The notes below the pieces were generated by a model. That model was not told the DNA's origin. It saw only the letters and a list, made by a program, of their open reading frames with translations, and ran no database searches. This document shows positions 1 to 8,483 of a stretch of DNA of 41,889 nt, piece after piece; the first letter of the stretch is position 1; every line of letters begins with the position of its first letter. Both the position numbers and the translations under genes were made by a program. The DNA comes from Bacteroidales bacterium UBA1800. Its GTDB lineage: Bacteria; Bacteroidota; Bacteroidia; Bacteroidales; VadinHA17. The DNA lies in assembly GCA_002319915.1 (NCBI GenBank), contig DCFQ01000032.1, positions 571 through 42,459 of the forward strand, in the 5' to 3' direction.

Positions 1-959
1 CTCGGCGAACCGATCCCGATGAGCCTCTTTCCCTTGAGCAATGGAGACAGCACAGCGCTGATCCCTTTTTCGGTCTCCCTGAGCGGCTTTTTCCCCGAAG
101 GATCTTTTATCATGATCTTTCTGATCCGTCCTTCACTGTTTATGAATTCATACCCGAACCTGCCCCTGTCGCACAGGAAATACCCGTTTACATCCTTGTT
201 GAAGCGGCTCAGTATCCTTCTGACGGATCCGTATCTCTGGCTCACAAGGGTGTTGCATCCCACGCTGCAATGGATGCAGACAGAAGGTGAATTTGTGAGG
301 TCCCATTTACGGGTAAAATGAGCCCTGAGCGTTTTATCCGTAAAGACTCCTGTGGGGCAGACTTCAACGAGGTTTCCGCTGAATTCATTTTCGAGGGCAC
401 CTTCCTCATGCCGCCCGAAGTATACCCTGTTCCCGGAACCTGCAACACAAAAATCAGTTCCTCCGGCATAATCGGTATAGAAGCGGAGGCACCTGTAACA
501 CTGAATACACCGGTTCATCTCGTGCTGTATAAACGGCCCCAGGTATTGGTTCCTGTGTGTCCGTTTTTTGAATTCATACCGCCTGTAGGCATGGCCGGTC
601 ATCACTGTCATATCCTGGAGATGGCATTCACCTCCTTCATCGCACACCGGGCAGTCGTGGGGATGATTGGTCATGAGACCTTCAATCACAGCCTCCCTGA
701 ATGCAACGGCTTCCGGATCACTGACTGAAATGATCATTCCGTCTACTACGGGCTCCATGCACGACATGACGATCTTCCCTTTCCTGTCGTCAGGTCCGGA
801 ATATTTCTTTACCGCACATTGCCTGCAGGCTCCTACGGATCCCATTGCAGGATGGTAGCAGAAGTAGGGTATATCGAACCCCAGGGCAAGGCATGTCTCC
901 AACAGGCTCCTGTCAGTGCCAACCTCAAATGTCTTTCCGTCTACCTGAATTTTTGCCAT
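1..959 (-). CDS. nuoG: NADH-quinone oxidoreductase subunit G, N-terminal part (cut by window edge)
   Basis: Large iron-sulfur subunit of the complex I NADH-oxidising arm; it passes electrons from NuoF through a chain of clusters towards the quinone site. The 319 visible residues show the 2Fe-2S ferredoxin-like ligands (C34, C45, C48, C67), the H99/C103/C106/C112 set, the C151-x2-C154-x2-C157 and C201 4Fe-4S set, and the start of the molybdopterin-oxidoreductase-like domain with C228-x2-C231-x3-C235 and C263, the ligands of the extra N7-type cluster. The reading frame is open to base 1, so the C-terminal part lies outside. The ATG at 959 is preceded by GGAGGTGA, a rare clear Shine-Dalgarno in this window, which overlaps the nuoF stop codon (3-nt gap between genes). 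Last visible gene of the nuo operon. Confidence 0.93.
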   Translation of the reverse strand, partial: MAKIQVDGKTFEVGTDRSLLETCLALGFDIPYFCYHPAMGSVGACRQCAVKKYSGPDDRKGKIVMSCMEPVVDGMIISVSDPEAVAFREAVIEGLMTNHPHDCPVCDEGGECHLQDMTVMTGHAYRRYEFKKRTHRNQYLGPFIQHEMNRCIQCYRCLRFYTDYAGGTDFCVAGSGNRVYFGRHEEGALENEFSGNLVEVCPTGVFTDKTLRAHFTRKWDLTNSPSVCIHCSVGCNTLVSQRYGSVRRILSRFNKDVNGYFLCDRGRFGYEFINSEGRIRKIMIKDPSGKKPLRETEKGISAVLSPLLKGKRLIGIGSP

Positions 960-962
960 ATC

Positions 963-2240
963 TCACCTCCAGGGGCACCTTTTACCATCAATATGTTTTT
1001 GAAAATCATCCCTGAAATACTTCACCCCGCTCTGCATCGGCTCGACTGCCCCGGGTGCAAGTGCACAGAAAGTGTTTCCGGGACCCATGTACCATGACTG
1101 GTGCTCGAGTATCTCAATATCACCCTCCTTGCCGGTTCCGTTCTCCAGCGAAGCAAGTACTTTTACCACCCATGGCAGCCCTTCGCGGCAAGGCGTACAC
1201 CAGCCGCAGCTTTCTTCCGCAAAGAACTTGAGCATATTATGAATGAACTTTACAGGGCACGTTTTATCATCGAGAATGACCATTGTGCCTGTTCCAAGCC
1301 TGCTGCCGGCTTTTACGGGCGATTTGAAATCCATTGGGGTGTCAAGATCCGATTCAACCATGAAATCGGAAGAGGCTCCTCCGGGGATTATACCCCTTAA
1401 TTTATACCCATCCAGCATCCCGCCGGCATGATCGTAAATTATCTCCCTGAGCGTTGTTCCCATCGGGAGTTCCCAGAGCCCGGGTTTCCTGACCCTTCCG
1501 CTCACCCCGTAAAGCTTTGTTCCGCCTTCCCCGGTCCTGCCCAGCTTTATGAACCAGTCGGAGCCATTGAGCACCAGCGACGGCATCCAGCAAAGAGTCT
1601 CGACATTGTTTACCACCGTAGGGCGGCCAAACAAACCGCTGACGGCAGGGTAGGGGGGCTTGGTTCTTGGGATCCCCCTCTTTCCTTCCAGCGAATTGAG
1701 GAGTCCGGTTTCTTCACCACACATGTAGCGCCCGGCACTCGTATGAAGGTATATATCGAGATCGAAACCTGTTCCAAGGATGTTCCTTCCGAGATACCCT
1801 GATTCATAGGCTTCCGCCAGCGCCTTTCTGATGATCTTTTCTGCCTTTTTGTAGGCCCAGCGCATAAAAATATACGCCTTGGAGGCTCCGATAGCAAAGG
1901 ATGCAATGATCATTCCGGAAATCAGCAGTTGCGGATTACCCTCCAGGAGGTACCTGTCCTTGAAAGTGGCAGGTTCCATCTCATCGGCATTTGTCACAAG
2001 GTACCTGATGCCGCCGTCATTTTCCTTTGGCATAAAGCTCCATTTGAGCCCGGTGGGGAATCCGCCGCCACCCCTGCCTGTAAGCCCTGAGGCCCTGACT
2101 ATTGACACTATATCAGAAGGTGACATTTCCTTCAATGCCCTGTCAACTCCCCTGTATCCGCCTGCCCTGATGTACTCATCTATCCCGAGCGGGGACCTTC
2201 CTGGATTTATATGTTCAGTCAGCGGGTATTCCATTTCCAC
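963..2240 (-). CDS. nuoF: NADH-quinone oxidoreductase subunit F (NADH-binding)
   Basis: Flavoprotein that oxidises NADH via FMN and feeds complex I. The 425 residues match the family length. The glycine-rich nucleotide-binding stretch GRGGGGFPTG lies near residues 55-64, and the N3 4Fe-4S ligands are C345-x2-C348-x2-C351 in SCGWCTPCREG plus C392. The predicted start is GTG at 2240, directly abutting the nuoE TAG stop; an ATG two codons further in (2234) is an equally possible start and neither has a good ribosome-binding site, so translation is probably coupled to nuoE. Its presence with nuoE and nuoG means this complex has a complete NADH-input module, unlike the 11-subunit form of some Bacteroidota. 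Confidence 0.95.
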   Translation of the reverse strand: MEMEYPLTEHINPGRSPLGIDEYIRAGGYRGVDRALKEMSPSDIVSIVRASGLTGRGGGGFPTGLKWSFMPKENDGGIRYLVTNADEMEPATFKDRYLLEGNPQLLISGMIIASFAIGASKAYIFMRWAYKKAEKIIRKALAEAYESGYLGRNILGTGFDLDIYLHTSAGRYMCGEETGLLNSLEGKRGIPRTKPPYPAVSGLFGRPTVVNNVETLCWMPSLVLNGSDWFIKLGRTGEGGTKLYGVSGRVRKPGLWELPMGTTLREIIYDHAGGMLDGYKLRGIIPGGASSDFMVESDLDTPMDFKSPVKAGSRLGTGTMVILDDKTCPVKFIHNMLKFFAEESCGWCTPCREGLPWVVKVLASLENGTGKEGDIEILEHQSWYMGPGNTFCALAPGAVEPMQSGVKYFRDDFQKHIDGKRCPWR

Positions 2241-2705
2241 CTACACGTATTTCTCAAGAATAGCATCTATTTCTTTTATATCCAGATTGTTATAGTGGTC
2301 ATCATTTATCATCATCACCGGGGCATGGTCACAGTCGCCAAGGCAGGAGACAGGAAGAAGCGTGAACCTTTCGTCAGTGGTGGTCTCTCCGAAACCAATG
2401 CCAAGCTTTGCGGATATATGTTTATACACAGGCTCATAACCCATCACCATGCAGCTAATGCCCTCGCAAACCAGGATTATGTTCCTGCCGACAGGTTTCC
2501 TGTAGATCCTTGTATAAAATGTGGCAATGCCGTCAACTGCATCGGCCGACATGCCCAGCTCCGAAGCGATATCAGCAACGGCAGAGTCGGAGATCCAGCC
2601 CCGGTGCCGCTGCACGATCTTAAGGGCATCCACGCAGACAGCGGATGGGTAAGGATAAGCCATCATCTCCTCATGGATCTCTTCTCTTTCTTTGTCGGTC
2701 AGCAT
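2241..2705 (-). CDS. nuoE: NADH-quinone oxidoreductase subunit E (24 kDa, 2Fe-2S)
   Basis: Thioredoxin-fold 2Fe-2S subunit that pairs with NuoF in the peripheral arm of complex I. The cluster ligands are visible as C80-x4-C85 (CEGISC) and C121-x3-C125 (CLGDC), counting from the ATG at 2705; the protein is 154 residues, typical of the family. An in-frame TTG at 2714 would add three residues, but the ATG is preferred because the N-terminal helix starts MLTDKE directly after it. The gene lies 20 nt after the nuoCD stop and abuts nuoF. Confidence 0.93.
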   Translation of the reverse strand: MLTDKEREEIHEEMMAYPYPSAVCVDALKIVQRHRGWISDSAVADIASELGMSADAVDGIATFYTRIYRKPVGRNIILVCEGISCMVMGYEPVYKHISAKLGIGFGETTTDERFTLLPVSCLGDCDHAPVMMINDDHYNNLDIKEIDAILEKYV

Positions 2706-2725
2706 ATTGATCAATTCTTACATTT

Positions 2726-4477
2726 TCATCTATCCAGGTCAGCCAGTACAAAATCGAGCGCTCCCAGTATTGAAAGCAGATCAGCAACGGTATAACCCCT
2801 GGATATTAAAGGCACCATCTGCAGGTGAGGGAAGGAGGGTGTCCTTATCCTCGACCTGTAAGCGGATGTTCCTCCATCGCTTATGAGATAGTACCCATTG
2901 CTCCCTTTGGAAGCTTCGACAGGAACCATAGCTTCACCGGCAGGGATTACCGGCCCCCATGTGACTCCCAGGAAATGAGTGATGAGGGTTTCAATATCAT
3001 ACATCGTTCTTTCCTTCAGCGGTGGGGTGGCCAGCGGATGCTTCGATTTATACTGTCCCGCCGGCATATTGCTGACACATTGCTGAACTATCCTGAGGCT
3101 CTGGCGCATTTCCTCTGCACGGATCACCGATCTGTCGAAACAGTCGCCGTTCCTGCCAAGGGGAATGTCGAATTCAAAATTCTCGTAGCCTGAATATGGC
3201 CTTTTTTTCCTGTAATCCCAGTCGTAGCCGGTCGATCTCAGGCCGGGACCCGTTACTCCCCATTCTATGGCTTCTTCGGTTGTGTAGGCGCCTATCCCCA
3301 CTGTCCTGCCCTTGAATATCCTGTTATGAAGCACCATCTTTTCAAGCTGATCCAGGCTTTTCAGGAAATACCCGCAGAATTCGCTGACCATTTTATCCCA
3401 GCCATTTGGGAGATCATGCGCGACACCTCCGATCCTGAACCACCCCGGGTGCATCCGCCCGCCGGTTACAGCCTGGACAATATCCAGGATCCTCTCCCTG
3501 TCGTTAAATGCATAGAAGACGGGGGACATCTGGCCAAGGTCCTGGGCATAAGTCCCAAGCCACACAAGATGGCTCGCGATGCGGAACAGCTCGGTCATCA
3601 TCACCCTGATCACCGCCGCCCTGCCGTCAACCTCAATCCCTGCGAGCTTCTCGACAGAAAGGAGGTAAGCAAGATTGTTGATGACGCCACCGAGGTAATC
3701 TATCCTGTCGGTGTATGGTATGAATGTGTGCCACGACTGGCGTTCACCCATCTTCTCGGCCCCGCGGTGATGGAACCCTATATCGGGAACGATGTCGACG
3801 ATATCCTCGCCGTCGAGCTGAAGGACGAGGCGCAGAAGCCCATGGGTGCCCGGATGTTGCGGGCCAATGTTAAGGAACATAAAATCAGTGTCCTCCGTGC
3901 CGGCGGTCAGCCCCCAGTCGGAGGGATTGAACTGAAGGTCCTCATCCTCGGCGATCCGCATCTGTTCCTCGAACACGAACGGCCCCAGTTCGGTAGCCCT
4001 TGCAGGATACTCCTTGCGGAGCGGGTATCCCTTCCATGATTTAGGCATCAGCAGGCGCTGCAAAAAGGGGTGACCTGTGAAGGTTATGCCGAACATATCA
4101 AAAACCTCCCTCTCATACCAGTTTGCGCACTGCCAGATGTCGGTGATACTGGCCAGGGATGGATATTCTCCCCTGAGCGGGACCTTTATCCTTATGTCCT
4201 CATTCCTGTCTAATGATGTCAGGTGGTAGACCATTGAGAAATCACGATCAGGCTCTCCCGGTCGTATAGTTCTTCTCCTTTCGTCAACTGCCGTCAGGTC
4301 GTAGAGAAGGTTGAACGGCTTATCAATGTCATTCTTAAGGAATCTCAGGAGTGAGGAGATGTTATCTGCAGAAATCCAGACAGTAAGCACCCCATCGGCG
4401 GCGATATTGTGTGAAAGCAGTATGTTTTCACCCCGTCCCCGGATAATTTCAGATACTATTGCCTGGTTCTTTTCCAT
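2726..4477 (-). CDS. nuoCD: NADH-quinone oxidoreductase subunits C and D, fused
   Basis: A single 583-residue polypeptide combining the 30 kDa NuoC domain (about residues 1-190) and the 49 kDa NuoD domain (about 200-583, beginning at the conserved PQHPGTHG). NuoD helps form the quinone-reducing site together with NuoB. The fusion is known from enterobacterial complex I; here the junction is continuous with no stop. The ATG at 4477 follows a GGGAGAA purine stretch, a plausible ribosome-binding site. The C-terminus ends DFVLADLDR, typical for NuoD. It is separated from nuoB by 78 bp that contain an octamer repeat, the only loose junction in this otherwise compact operon. Confidence 0.95.
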   Translation of the reverse strand: MEKNQAIVSEIIRGRGENILLSHNIAADGVLTVWISADNISSLLRFLKNDIDKPFNLLYDLTAVDERRRTIRPGEPDRDFSMVYHLTSLDRNEDIRIKVPLRGEYPSLASITDIWQCANWYEREVFDMFGITFTGHPFLQRLLMPKSWKGYPLRKEYPARATELGPFVFEEQMRIAEDEDLQFNPSDWGLTAGTEDTDFMFLNIGPQHPGTHGLLRLVLQLDGEDIVDIVPDIGFHHRGAEKMGERQSWHTFIPYTDRIDYLGGVINNLAYLLSVEKLAGIEVDGRAAVIRVMMTELFRIASHLVWLGTYAQDLGQMSPVFYAFNDRERILDIVQAVTGGRMHPGWFRIGGVAHDLPNGWDKMVSEFCGYFLKSLDQLEKMVLHNRIFKGRTVGIGAYTTEEAIEWGVTGPGLRSTGYDWDYRKKRPYSGYENFEFDIPLGRNGDCFDRSVIRAEEMRQSLRIVQQCVSNMPAGQYKSKHPLATPPLKERTMYDIETLITHFLGVTWGPVIPAGEAMVPVEASKGSNGYYLISDGGTSAYRSRIRTPSFPHLQMVPLISRGYTVADLLSILGALDFVLADLDR

Positions 4478-4526
4478 ATTCTCCCTCTTCCCTGGTCCTT
4501 TCTTTATATACCTTATAATTAATATT

Positions 4527-4557
4527 CCGTATCTCCGTATCTCCCTATCTCCCTATC
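4527..4557. repeat. octamer tandem repeat between nuoB and nuoCD
   Basis: About four copies of an 8-bp unit (two CCGTATCT, then two CCCTATCT-like) in the nuoB-nuoCD gap. The repeat ends inside the nuoB stop codon. Simple octamer repeats recur at 28609-28644 and 41811-41889. No function can be read from it. Confidence 0.8.
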
Positions 4558-5188
4558 ATATTTCATCCATGCTCCTGATCCTGCCCATCTTCATTCTTAC
4601 CTCATTTTTGGTGTCCCTGAGCGAAATCCTGCCCGGGCGGGTTACTCCCTGGGGGCCTATGACCCAGCTTAGCGGCCGCTTTTCTTTCCCGATTGATTCG
4701 CGGAGCAGGAGCAGCCCCTCAAGAAAGGCATCCGGCCTCGGGGGACAGCCGGGAACATACACATCGACCGGCATGAATTTATCGACGCCCTGCACAACGC
4801 TGTAGATGTCGTACATTCCTCCTGAATTTGCACAGGAACCCATCGAAATGATCCATCTCGGCTCCATCATCTGCTCATAAAGGCGCTTGATAACGGGAGC
4901 CATCTTAATGAACACAGTGCCGGCTATCACCATCATATCGGCTTCACGCGGCGTTCCCCTGATCACTTCACCTCCGAACCTCGATATATCATACCTGCTG
5001 GTAATGGATACCGCCATCTCGACGAAACAGCACGAGAGCCCGAAATTGAAGGGCCAGATCGAGTTCTTTCTTCCCCAGGCTATCAGGTCCTCCAACCGCG
5101 TAAGGACAAGTGACTTGTTCAGCGCGCTTTCGATTCCCGGATCGATCCCGGTAGATTTCCCGGATGCTTTATCCAATGACCAGATCAT
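4556..5188 (-). CDS. nuoB: NADH-quinone oxidoreductase subunit B (N2 cluster)
   Basis: Carries the terminal 4Fe-4S cluster N2 that reduces quinone. The ligands are visible: the tandem pair C53-C54 (LSCCFVEMA), C119 in GSCANSGG and C148 in PGCPPRP. The 210 residues fit the family. The start ATG at 5188 overlaps the nuoA stop in an ATGA arrangement, indicating translational coupling. The N-terminus carries an extra stretch of about 20 residues before the conserved core, within normal variation. Confidence 0.95.
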   Translation of the reverse strand: MIWSLDKASGKSTGIDPGIESALNKSLVLTRLEDLIAWGRKNSIWPFNFGLSCCFVEMAVSITSRYDISRFGGEVIRGTPREADMMVIAGTVFIKMAPVIKRLYEQMMEPRWIISMGSCANSGGMYDIYSVVQGVDKFMPVDVYVPGCPPRPDAFLEGLLLLRESIGKEKRPLSWVIGPQGVTRPGRISLRDTKNEVRMKMGRIRSMDEI

Positions 5189-5598
5189 TTCGACAACTTG
5201 TTTTTAGCTTTCAGTATCTGCTTCCCTCTCGGACCGAAATCGAGGGCCTTTATTCCAATTTCATACACGAGGACCACGAGGAGTATCCCGATAAAGATCA
5301 CGACCCCGATATAGCCTGCAAGGCCCAGCTCCCTGAATGATATTGCCCAGGTGATCACAAAAACGGCATCCAGGTCAAAGATCACAAAGAATATTGCAAT
5401 GAGGTAAAAGTGTGAAGAGAACCTTAAACGTGCGTTCCCTGTCGGTTTGATCCCCGATTCGTACGGCTCCCCGGTATATCGTTCGTTGTGCCTTTCACCG
5501 AGGATGTGCGACAGACCGATCATTATGCCGACAACTGCAAGCACGGCAACCGCATAAACAAGGAATGGCCAGAAAACTATTGCATGGTTGGTCAGCAT
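5185..5598 (-). CDS. nuoA: NADH-quinone oxidoreductase subunit A (membrane)
   Basis: Small membrane subunit of complex I at the junction of membrane and peripheral arms. The 137 residues contain three hydrophobic segments (about 10-30, 65-85 and 95-117), and the conserved loop between TM1 and TM2 contains YTGEPYESGIKPTG, with the ExG motif characteristic of NuoA. It is the first gene of the nuo operon; no Shine-Dalgarno is seen upstream of the ATG at 5598, as usual for Bacteroidota. Its 3' end overlaps nuoB by 4 bp. Confidence 0.94.
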   Translation of the reverse strand: MLTNHAIVFWPFLVYAVAVLAVVGIMIGLSHILGERHNERYTGEPYESGIKPTGNARLRFSSHFYLIAIFFVIFDLDAVFVITWAISFRELGLAGYIGVVIFIGILLVVLVYEIGIKALDFGPRGKQILKAKNKLSK

Positions 5599-5674
5599 GT
5601 TGTTATTACAGGATTAACAGGGCTTTTGCGGATACCTTCCTTTGCTCTAAATATAGCTTATTTTCTGAAAATAT

Positions 5675-5682
5675 CAAAAATA
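5675..5682 (-). promoter_or_regulatory. possible -7 element for the nuo operon
   Basis: On the minus strand this reads TATTTTTG, a full match to the Bacteroidota -7 consensus TAnnTTTG, 77 nt before the nuoA ATG. No TTTG -33 element stands at the usual 19-21 nt spacing (the nearest is 26 nt away), so support is weak. Confidence 0.3.
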
Positions 5683-5795
5683 CAAACTTCCTTTTCAATG
5701 CTATTTATCAAATATCCGGCAACTTCTGACAGGAGTATGGTTTAATTGATAGTGACAAATAAACAGGGAAATTGTTTCATTCCCGGGGTGAAAAA

Positions 5796-5864
5796 TCTTA
5801 ATTGATTCTTAATGTACTATTAATCTCATCCTAATCAAGAATATGGAAGCTTGGAATATTTTTG
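5796..5864 (+). promoter_or_regulatory. promoter site A: four 11-bp direct repeats plus -7 element
   Basis: Four heptamers, TCTTAAT, TCTTAAT, TATTAAT and TCCTAAT, start at 5796, 5807, 5818 and 5829, exactly 11 bp apart. After 21 nt follows TATTTTTG (5857-5864), a perfect TAnnTTTG -7 element, and the ECF sigma ATG comes 26 nt later. No TTTG -33 box is present, so the repeats probably bind an activator that replaces it. The same 69-bp layout occurs at four other places in the window (sites B-E). An 11-bp repeat period is typical of OmpR/PhoB-type regulator sites. Confidence 0.72.
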
Positions 5865-5890
5865 ATTAACAAACTTATTACAAATAAAGG

Positions 5891-6397
5891 ATGACAACCG
5901 GCGAATTCAACAGTACATTACTCGGAATGAAACCAAAGCTGATGAGGTTTGCAATGAGCCTTACACATGATCGTGAGAAGGCTCCGGACCTGGTTCAGGA
6001 CACTTACCTGAAGGCTTTGACCTCGAGAAACAACTTTGTGGACTTTACGAACCTGAAGGCATGGGTGTTTACCATAATGAAGAACACTTTCATCAATAAC
6101 TACAGGCGGAGCGTCAGGGAACATTATATCATTGATTATACCCAGGATCTTTATTACATTAACCTTCCGCACGACAAGGGGTTCATTTCCCCGGAGTCAC
6201 AGTTTTCCGAAAACGAGATCTGGAAATTCATTGATTCGCTTGATGAGGAATTCAGGGTGCCCTTCAGGATGGTCCTTGCAGGGTACAAATACAAGGAGAT
6301 ATCCGAAGAGCTGGGGTTGAAGATTGGCACGGTGAAAAGCAGGATATTCCTTTCACGGCAGAAGCTCATGGCACATTTGAAGGATTATTCAGGATAG
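5891..6397 (+). CDS. RNA polymerase sigma factor, ECF (sigma-70 family)
   Basis: A 168-residue ECF sigma factor. Region 2 spans about residues 15-85 (the DLVQDTYLKAL and LKAWVFTIMKNTFINNYRR signatures) and region 4 about 110-160, with the helix-turn-helix around YKEISEELGLKIGTVKSRIF. No anti-sigma gene lies beside it, so its activity may be set by expression level rather than by an adjacent membrane anti-sigma. The start ATG at 5891 is preceded by AAAGG with almost no spacing. It is transcribed divergently from nuoA and its promoter carries the 11-bp repeats of site A, shared with the metal-handling genes downstream. A strong hairpin terminator follows the stop. Confidence 0.92.
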   Translation: MTTGEFNSTLLGMKPKLMRFAMSLTHDREKAPDLVQDTYLKALTSRNNFVDFTNLKAWVFTIMKNTFINNYRRSVREHYIIDYTQDLYYINLPHDKGFISPESQFSENEIWKFIDSLDEEFRVPFRMVLAGYKYKEISEELGLKIGTVKSRIFLSRQKLMAHLKDYSG

Positions 6398-6437
6398 AGG
6401 TTTAAGTGTTAGTTAGTTGGTTTTGGAATTTAGGGTC

Positions 6438-6470
6438 GAGGGGCCGGCATGGAGCCGGCCCCTCTTGTTT
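6438..6470 (+). terminator. intrinsic terminator after the ECF sigma gene
   Basis: A perfect 11-bp stem, GAGGGGCCGGC (6438-6448) with GCCGGCCCCTC (6454-6464), has a 5-nt loop and is followed by TTGTTT. It sits 40 nt after the sigma factor stop codon. Confidence 0.8.
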
Positions 6471-6502
6471 GGGGGCATTAGTCATTTTACCATTCTTCCT
6501 TA

Positions 6503-6574
6503 ACCTACCTTTGTGAATGCCTTTGTGAACCTTTGTGGTAAAAAAGCTCATTAACCACAAAGGAACACGTAGGT
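6503..6574. repeat. imperfect palindromic CCTTTGTGG / CCACAAAGG repeat
   Basis: An interrupted inverted repeat. The inner arms CCTTTGTGGT (6530-6539) and ACCACAAAGG (6554-6563) are perfect, and the outer arms ACCTAC (6503-6508) and GTAGGT (6569-6574) also pair, with further CCTTTGTG copies between. The same words recur in the MITE-like element at 20065-20234. It lies between the 3' ends of the convergent sigma and histidine kinase genes. Confidence 0.65.
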
Positions 6575-6620
6575 CAACACAAAGGACACCAAGTGTCAAC
6601 GGACTAATAGGGTAAGCGGA

Positions 6621-8471
6621 TTATTCCTTCCTCAGGGGTATCGTAACGATAAATTCGCTTCCAATCTTGACCGTGCTCCTGACCTTTATCGTCCCGCCCT
6701 GCATTTCAGCAAACTCATTGCATATCTTTAGCCCGAGGCCAGTCCCCTGTTCTTTCTTTGTTCCCGGTCTCGTGAACTTCTTATCAAGCCTGAAGAGATC
6801 ACCGATATTGTCTTCCGGGATCCCGATCCCGGTGTCGATGACTGAGATGGAAAGTTCATCCGAATCGTTAACGGCTGTGATCGTAACTGTCCCGTATTCA
6901 GGTGTGAATTTGACCGCATTGTCTGCAAGGTTGCGCAGAATGGTCAATATCATGTTCCGGTCGGCAAAGATGTCCATATTGCCTTTCACTTCGGAGGTGA
7001 TGATGACATCCTTCCTCGGGTAACAAACCTTTATGTCGGAAACACACTCATCGATAAGGGCTTTAAGGCTGAACTTTTCGGGGCTGAAGGTGATCATGCC
7101 TGTCTGGGATCTTGACCAAACAAGAAGATTCTGCAGGACATTATAACCCGACCTGGCGGAATCGTTTATCACCTGGACAAGGCCCCTTATTTTCGGCGCA
7201 TCCATGCTGTCGAGATTCTCGTTAAGCACTTCAGTGGAACCGAGCAGACAGGTGAAGGGATTCTTAAGGTCGTGAGCGATGATGCTGAAGAACTTATCCT
7301 TGGTGGCATTAAGCTCCCTGAGCGTAACTTCGCTTTTCCTCAGGGCTTCCTCGGCCAGGTGGCGCTCTATCAGCTCCTGGTTCAGGTGATAATTGGCGGA
7401 TTCAAGGTCGTGAGTTCTTTCCTTTACTTTAAGCTCGAGTTCCCTGCTTAGTTTCCGGTGCCTGTCTTCGCTTTCCTTCAGGTCAGCTTCAATTGCTTTC
7501 CTGTGAAGCGACAGTGAAACCTGGTTCCCGATAGTCTCCACAATGCTCACATCGTCGCTGCCGATTGGTTCGGCTGACAGGATTATTGCCCCTCCGTAGA
7601 TCATCTCATTCCTGGTGAAACCCAATGCATATATTACAGGGGGAGACCAGTTGAAAGGTGCGTCATTGTGTAAACCGGATTTAAAGGTGTCCTGACCAAG
7701 CGGGACCAGTCTGGCTATTTTATGCAGCTTGCCGTCAATGAAGAGGTTGCTTAGAGTATTCCCGTCGTGATCATTACTGTGGAGCAGCGATTTGTTCAGA
7801 TCTATGCCCGTAAGCCTCGTGATCTGCTCGAACCACGGTTCAAACAATTCCGTGCCTGAAGAGTATATCTTAACCGACGATTCGGTCTTTATGCCGGCAA
7901 CTCCGGCCTTGTTCAGCAGTTCGCTGATATTACGGCATGCGGTACTGTAGATCGATGGAATATCCTCGCATTCATTTATTGCAGATGTCGTTGACGACAG
8001 CATCGAAAACCGGATCGCATTCCTTTTCAGGAGGTCCTGTATTTTTTTCCGCTCGATGCCGTACTTGATGCCCCTAATAATATTATCCGCGGTAAGGCGG
8101 TTCTTAACGAGGTAATCCTGGGCTCCCTGCCGCAGGGATTCGAGCGCAGCATCCTCGTCATCCAGGCCTGTCATTACAACTACCGGGGATTTCGTATTGA
8201 AAACATTTATCTTCTTAAGGGTTTCCACGCCTGTGCTGTCGGGCAGCCCGAGGTCCAGAAGGAGTATGTCGAAATTCACCGCCAGGCAGCGCATAAGCGT
8301 TTCCTTCAGCGAGCCTACATTCTCGAGGGAGAAATCAATCCCCGATGTTCGCAGCAGTTCCCTGACCAGGACCACATCGCCCGGGTTGTCTTCAACAAGA
8401 AGGATCTTTAAAGACCTTTCCTCAATTGATGTCTCACCGGGAAGGTTATCTTTAATTGTCTTGGGTTCCAT
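6621..8471 (-). CDS. hybrid REC-histidine kinase, last gene of the Kai operon
   Basis: A soluble 616-residue kinase with an N-terminal receiver. REC spans about residues 22-140 with phosphoacceptor D73 and conserved K123. A GAF-like middle region (about 150-320) and a coiled coil (about 325-385) follow, then HisKA with the phosphorylatable H400 in IIAHDLKNPF, and an HATPase domain with N-box (about 511-525), DTGIGIP and GTGLGL. No membrane segments are seen. A receiver placed before a kinase suggests it is itself controlled by phosphotransfer, for example from the two upstream kinases. It starts 12 nt after the single-domain regulator gene. It has no DNA-binding domain, so its output must pass to another regulator. 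Confidence 0.9.
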   Translation of the reverse strand: MEPKTIKDNLPGETSIEERSLKILLVEDNPGDVVLVRELLRTSGIDFSLENVGSLKETLMRCLAVNFDILLLDLGLPDSTGVETLKKINVFNTKSPVVVMTGLDDEDAALESLRQGAQDYLVKNRLTADNIIRGIKYGIERKKIQDLLKRNAIRFSMLSSTTSAINECEDIPSIYSTACRNISELLNKAGVAGIKTESSVKIYSSGTELFEPWFEQITRLTGIDLNKSLLHSNDHDGNTLSNLFIDGKLHKIARLVPLGQDTFKSGLHNDAPFNWSPPVIYALGFTRNEMIYGGAIILSAEPIGSDDVSIVETIGNQVSLSLHRKAIEADLKESEDRHRKLSRELELKVKERTHDLESANYHLNQELIERHLAEEALRKSEVTLRELNATKDKFFSIIAHDLKNPFTCLLGSTEVLNENLDSMDAPKIRGLVQVINDSARSGYNVLQNLLVWSRSQTGMITFSPEKFSLKALIDECVSDIKVCYPRKDVIITSEVKGNMDIFADRNMILTILRNLADNAVKFTPEYGTVTITAVNDSDELSISVIDTGIGIPEDNIGDLFRLDKKFTRPGTKKEQGTGLGLKICNEFAEMQGGTIKVRSTVKIGSEFIVTIPLRKE

Positions 8472-8483
8472 TTCTGAGCCTGA

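Noticed and set aside
3326..4039. A 237-codon open frame on the plus strand opposite nuoCD, and many similar long antisense frames (for example 14429-15010, 9257-9607, 2211-2795)
   Set aside because: They are mirror images of well-supported genes, have no recognisable domain and follow from the codon bias of the true strand.
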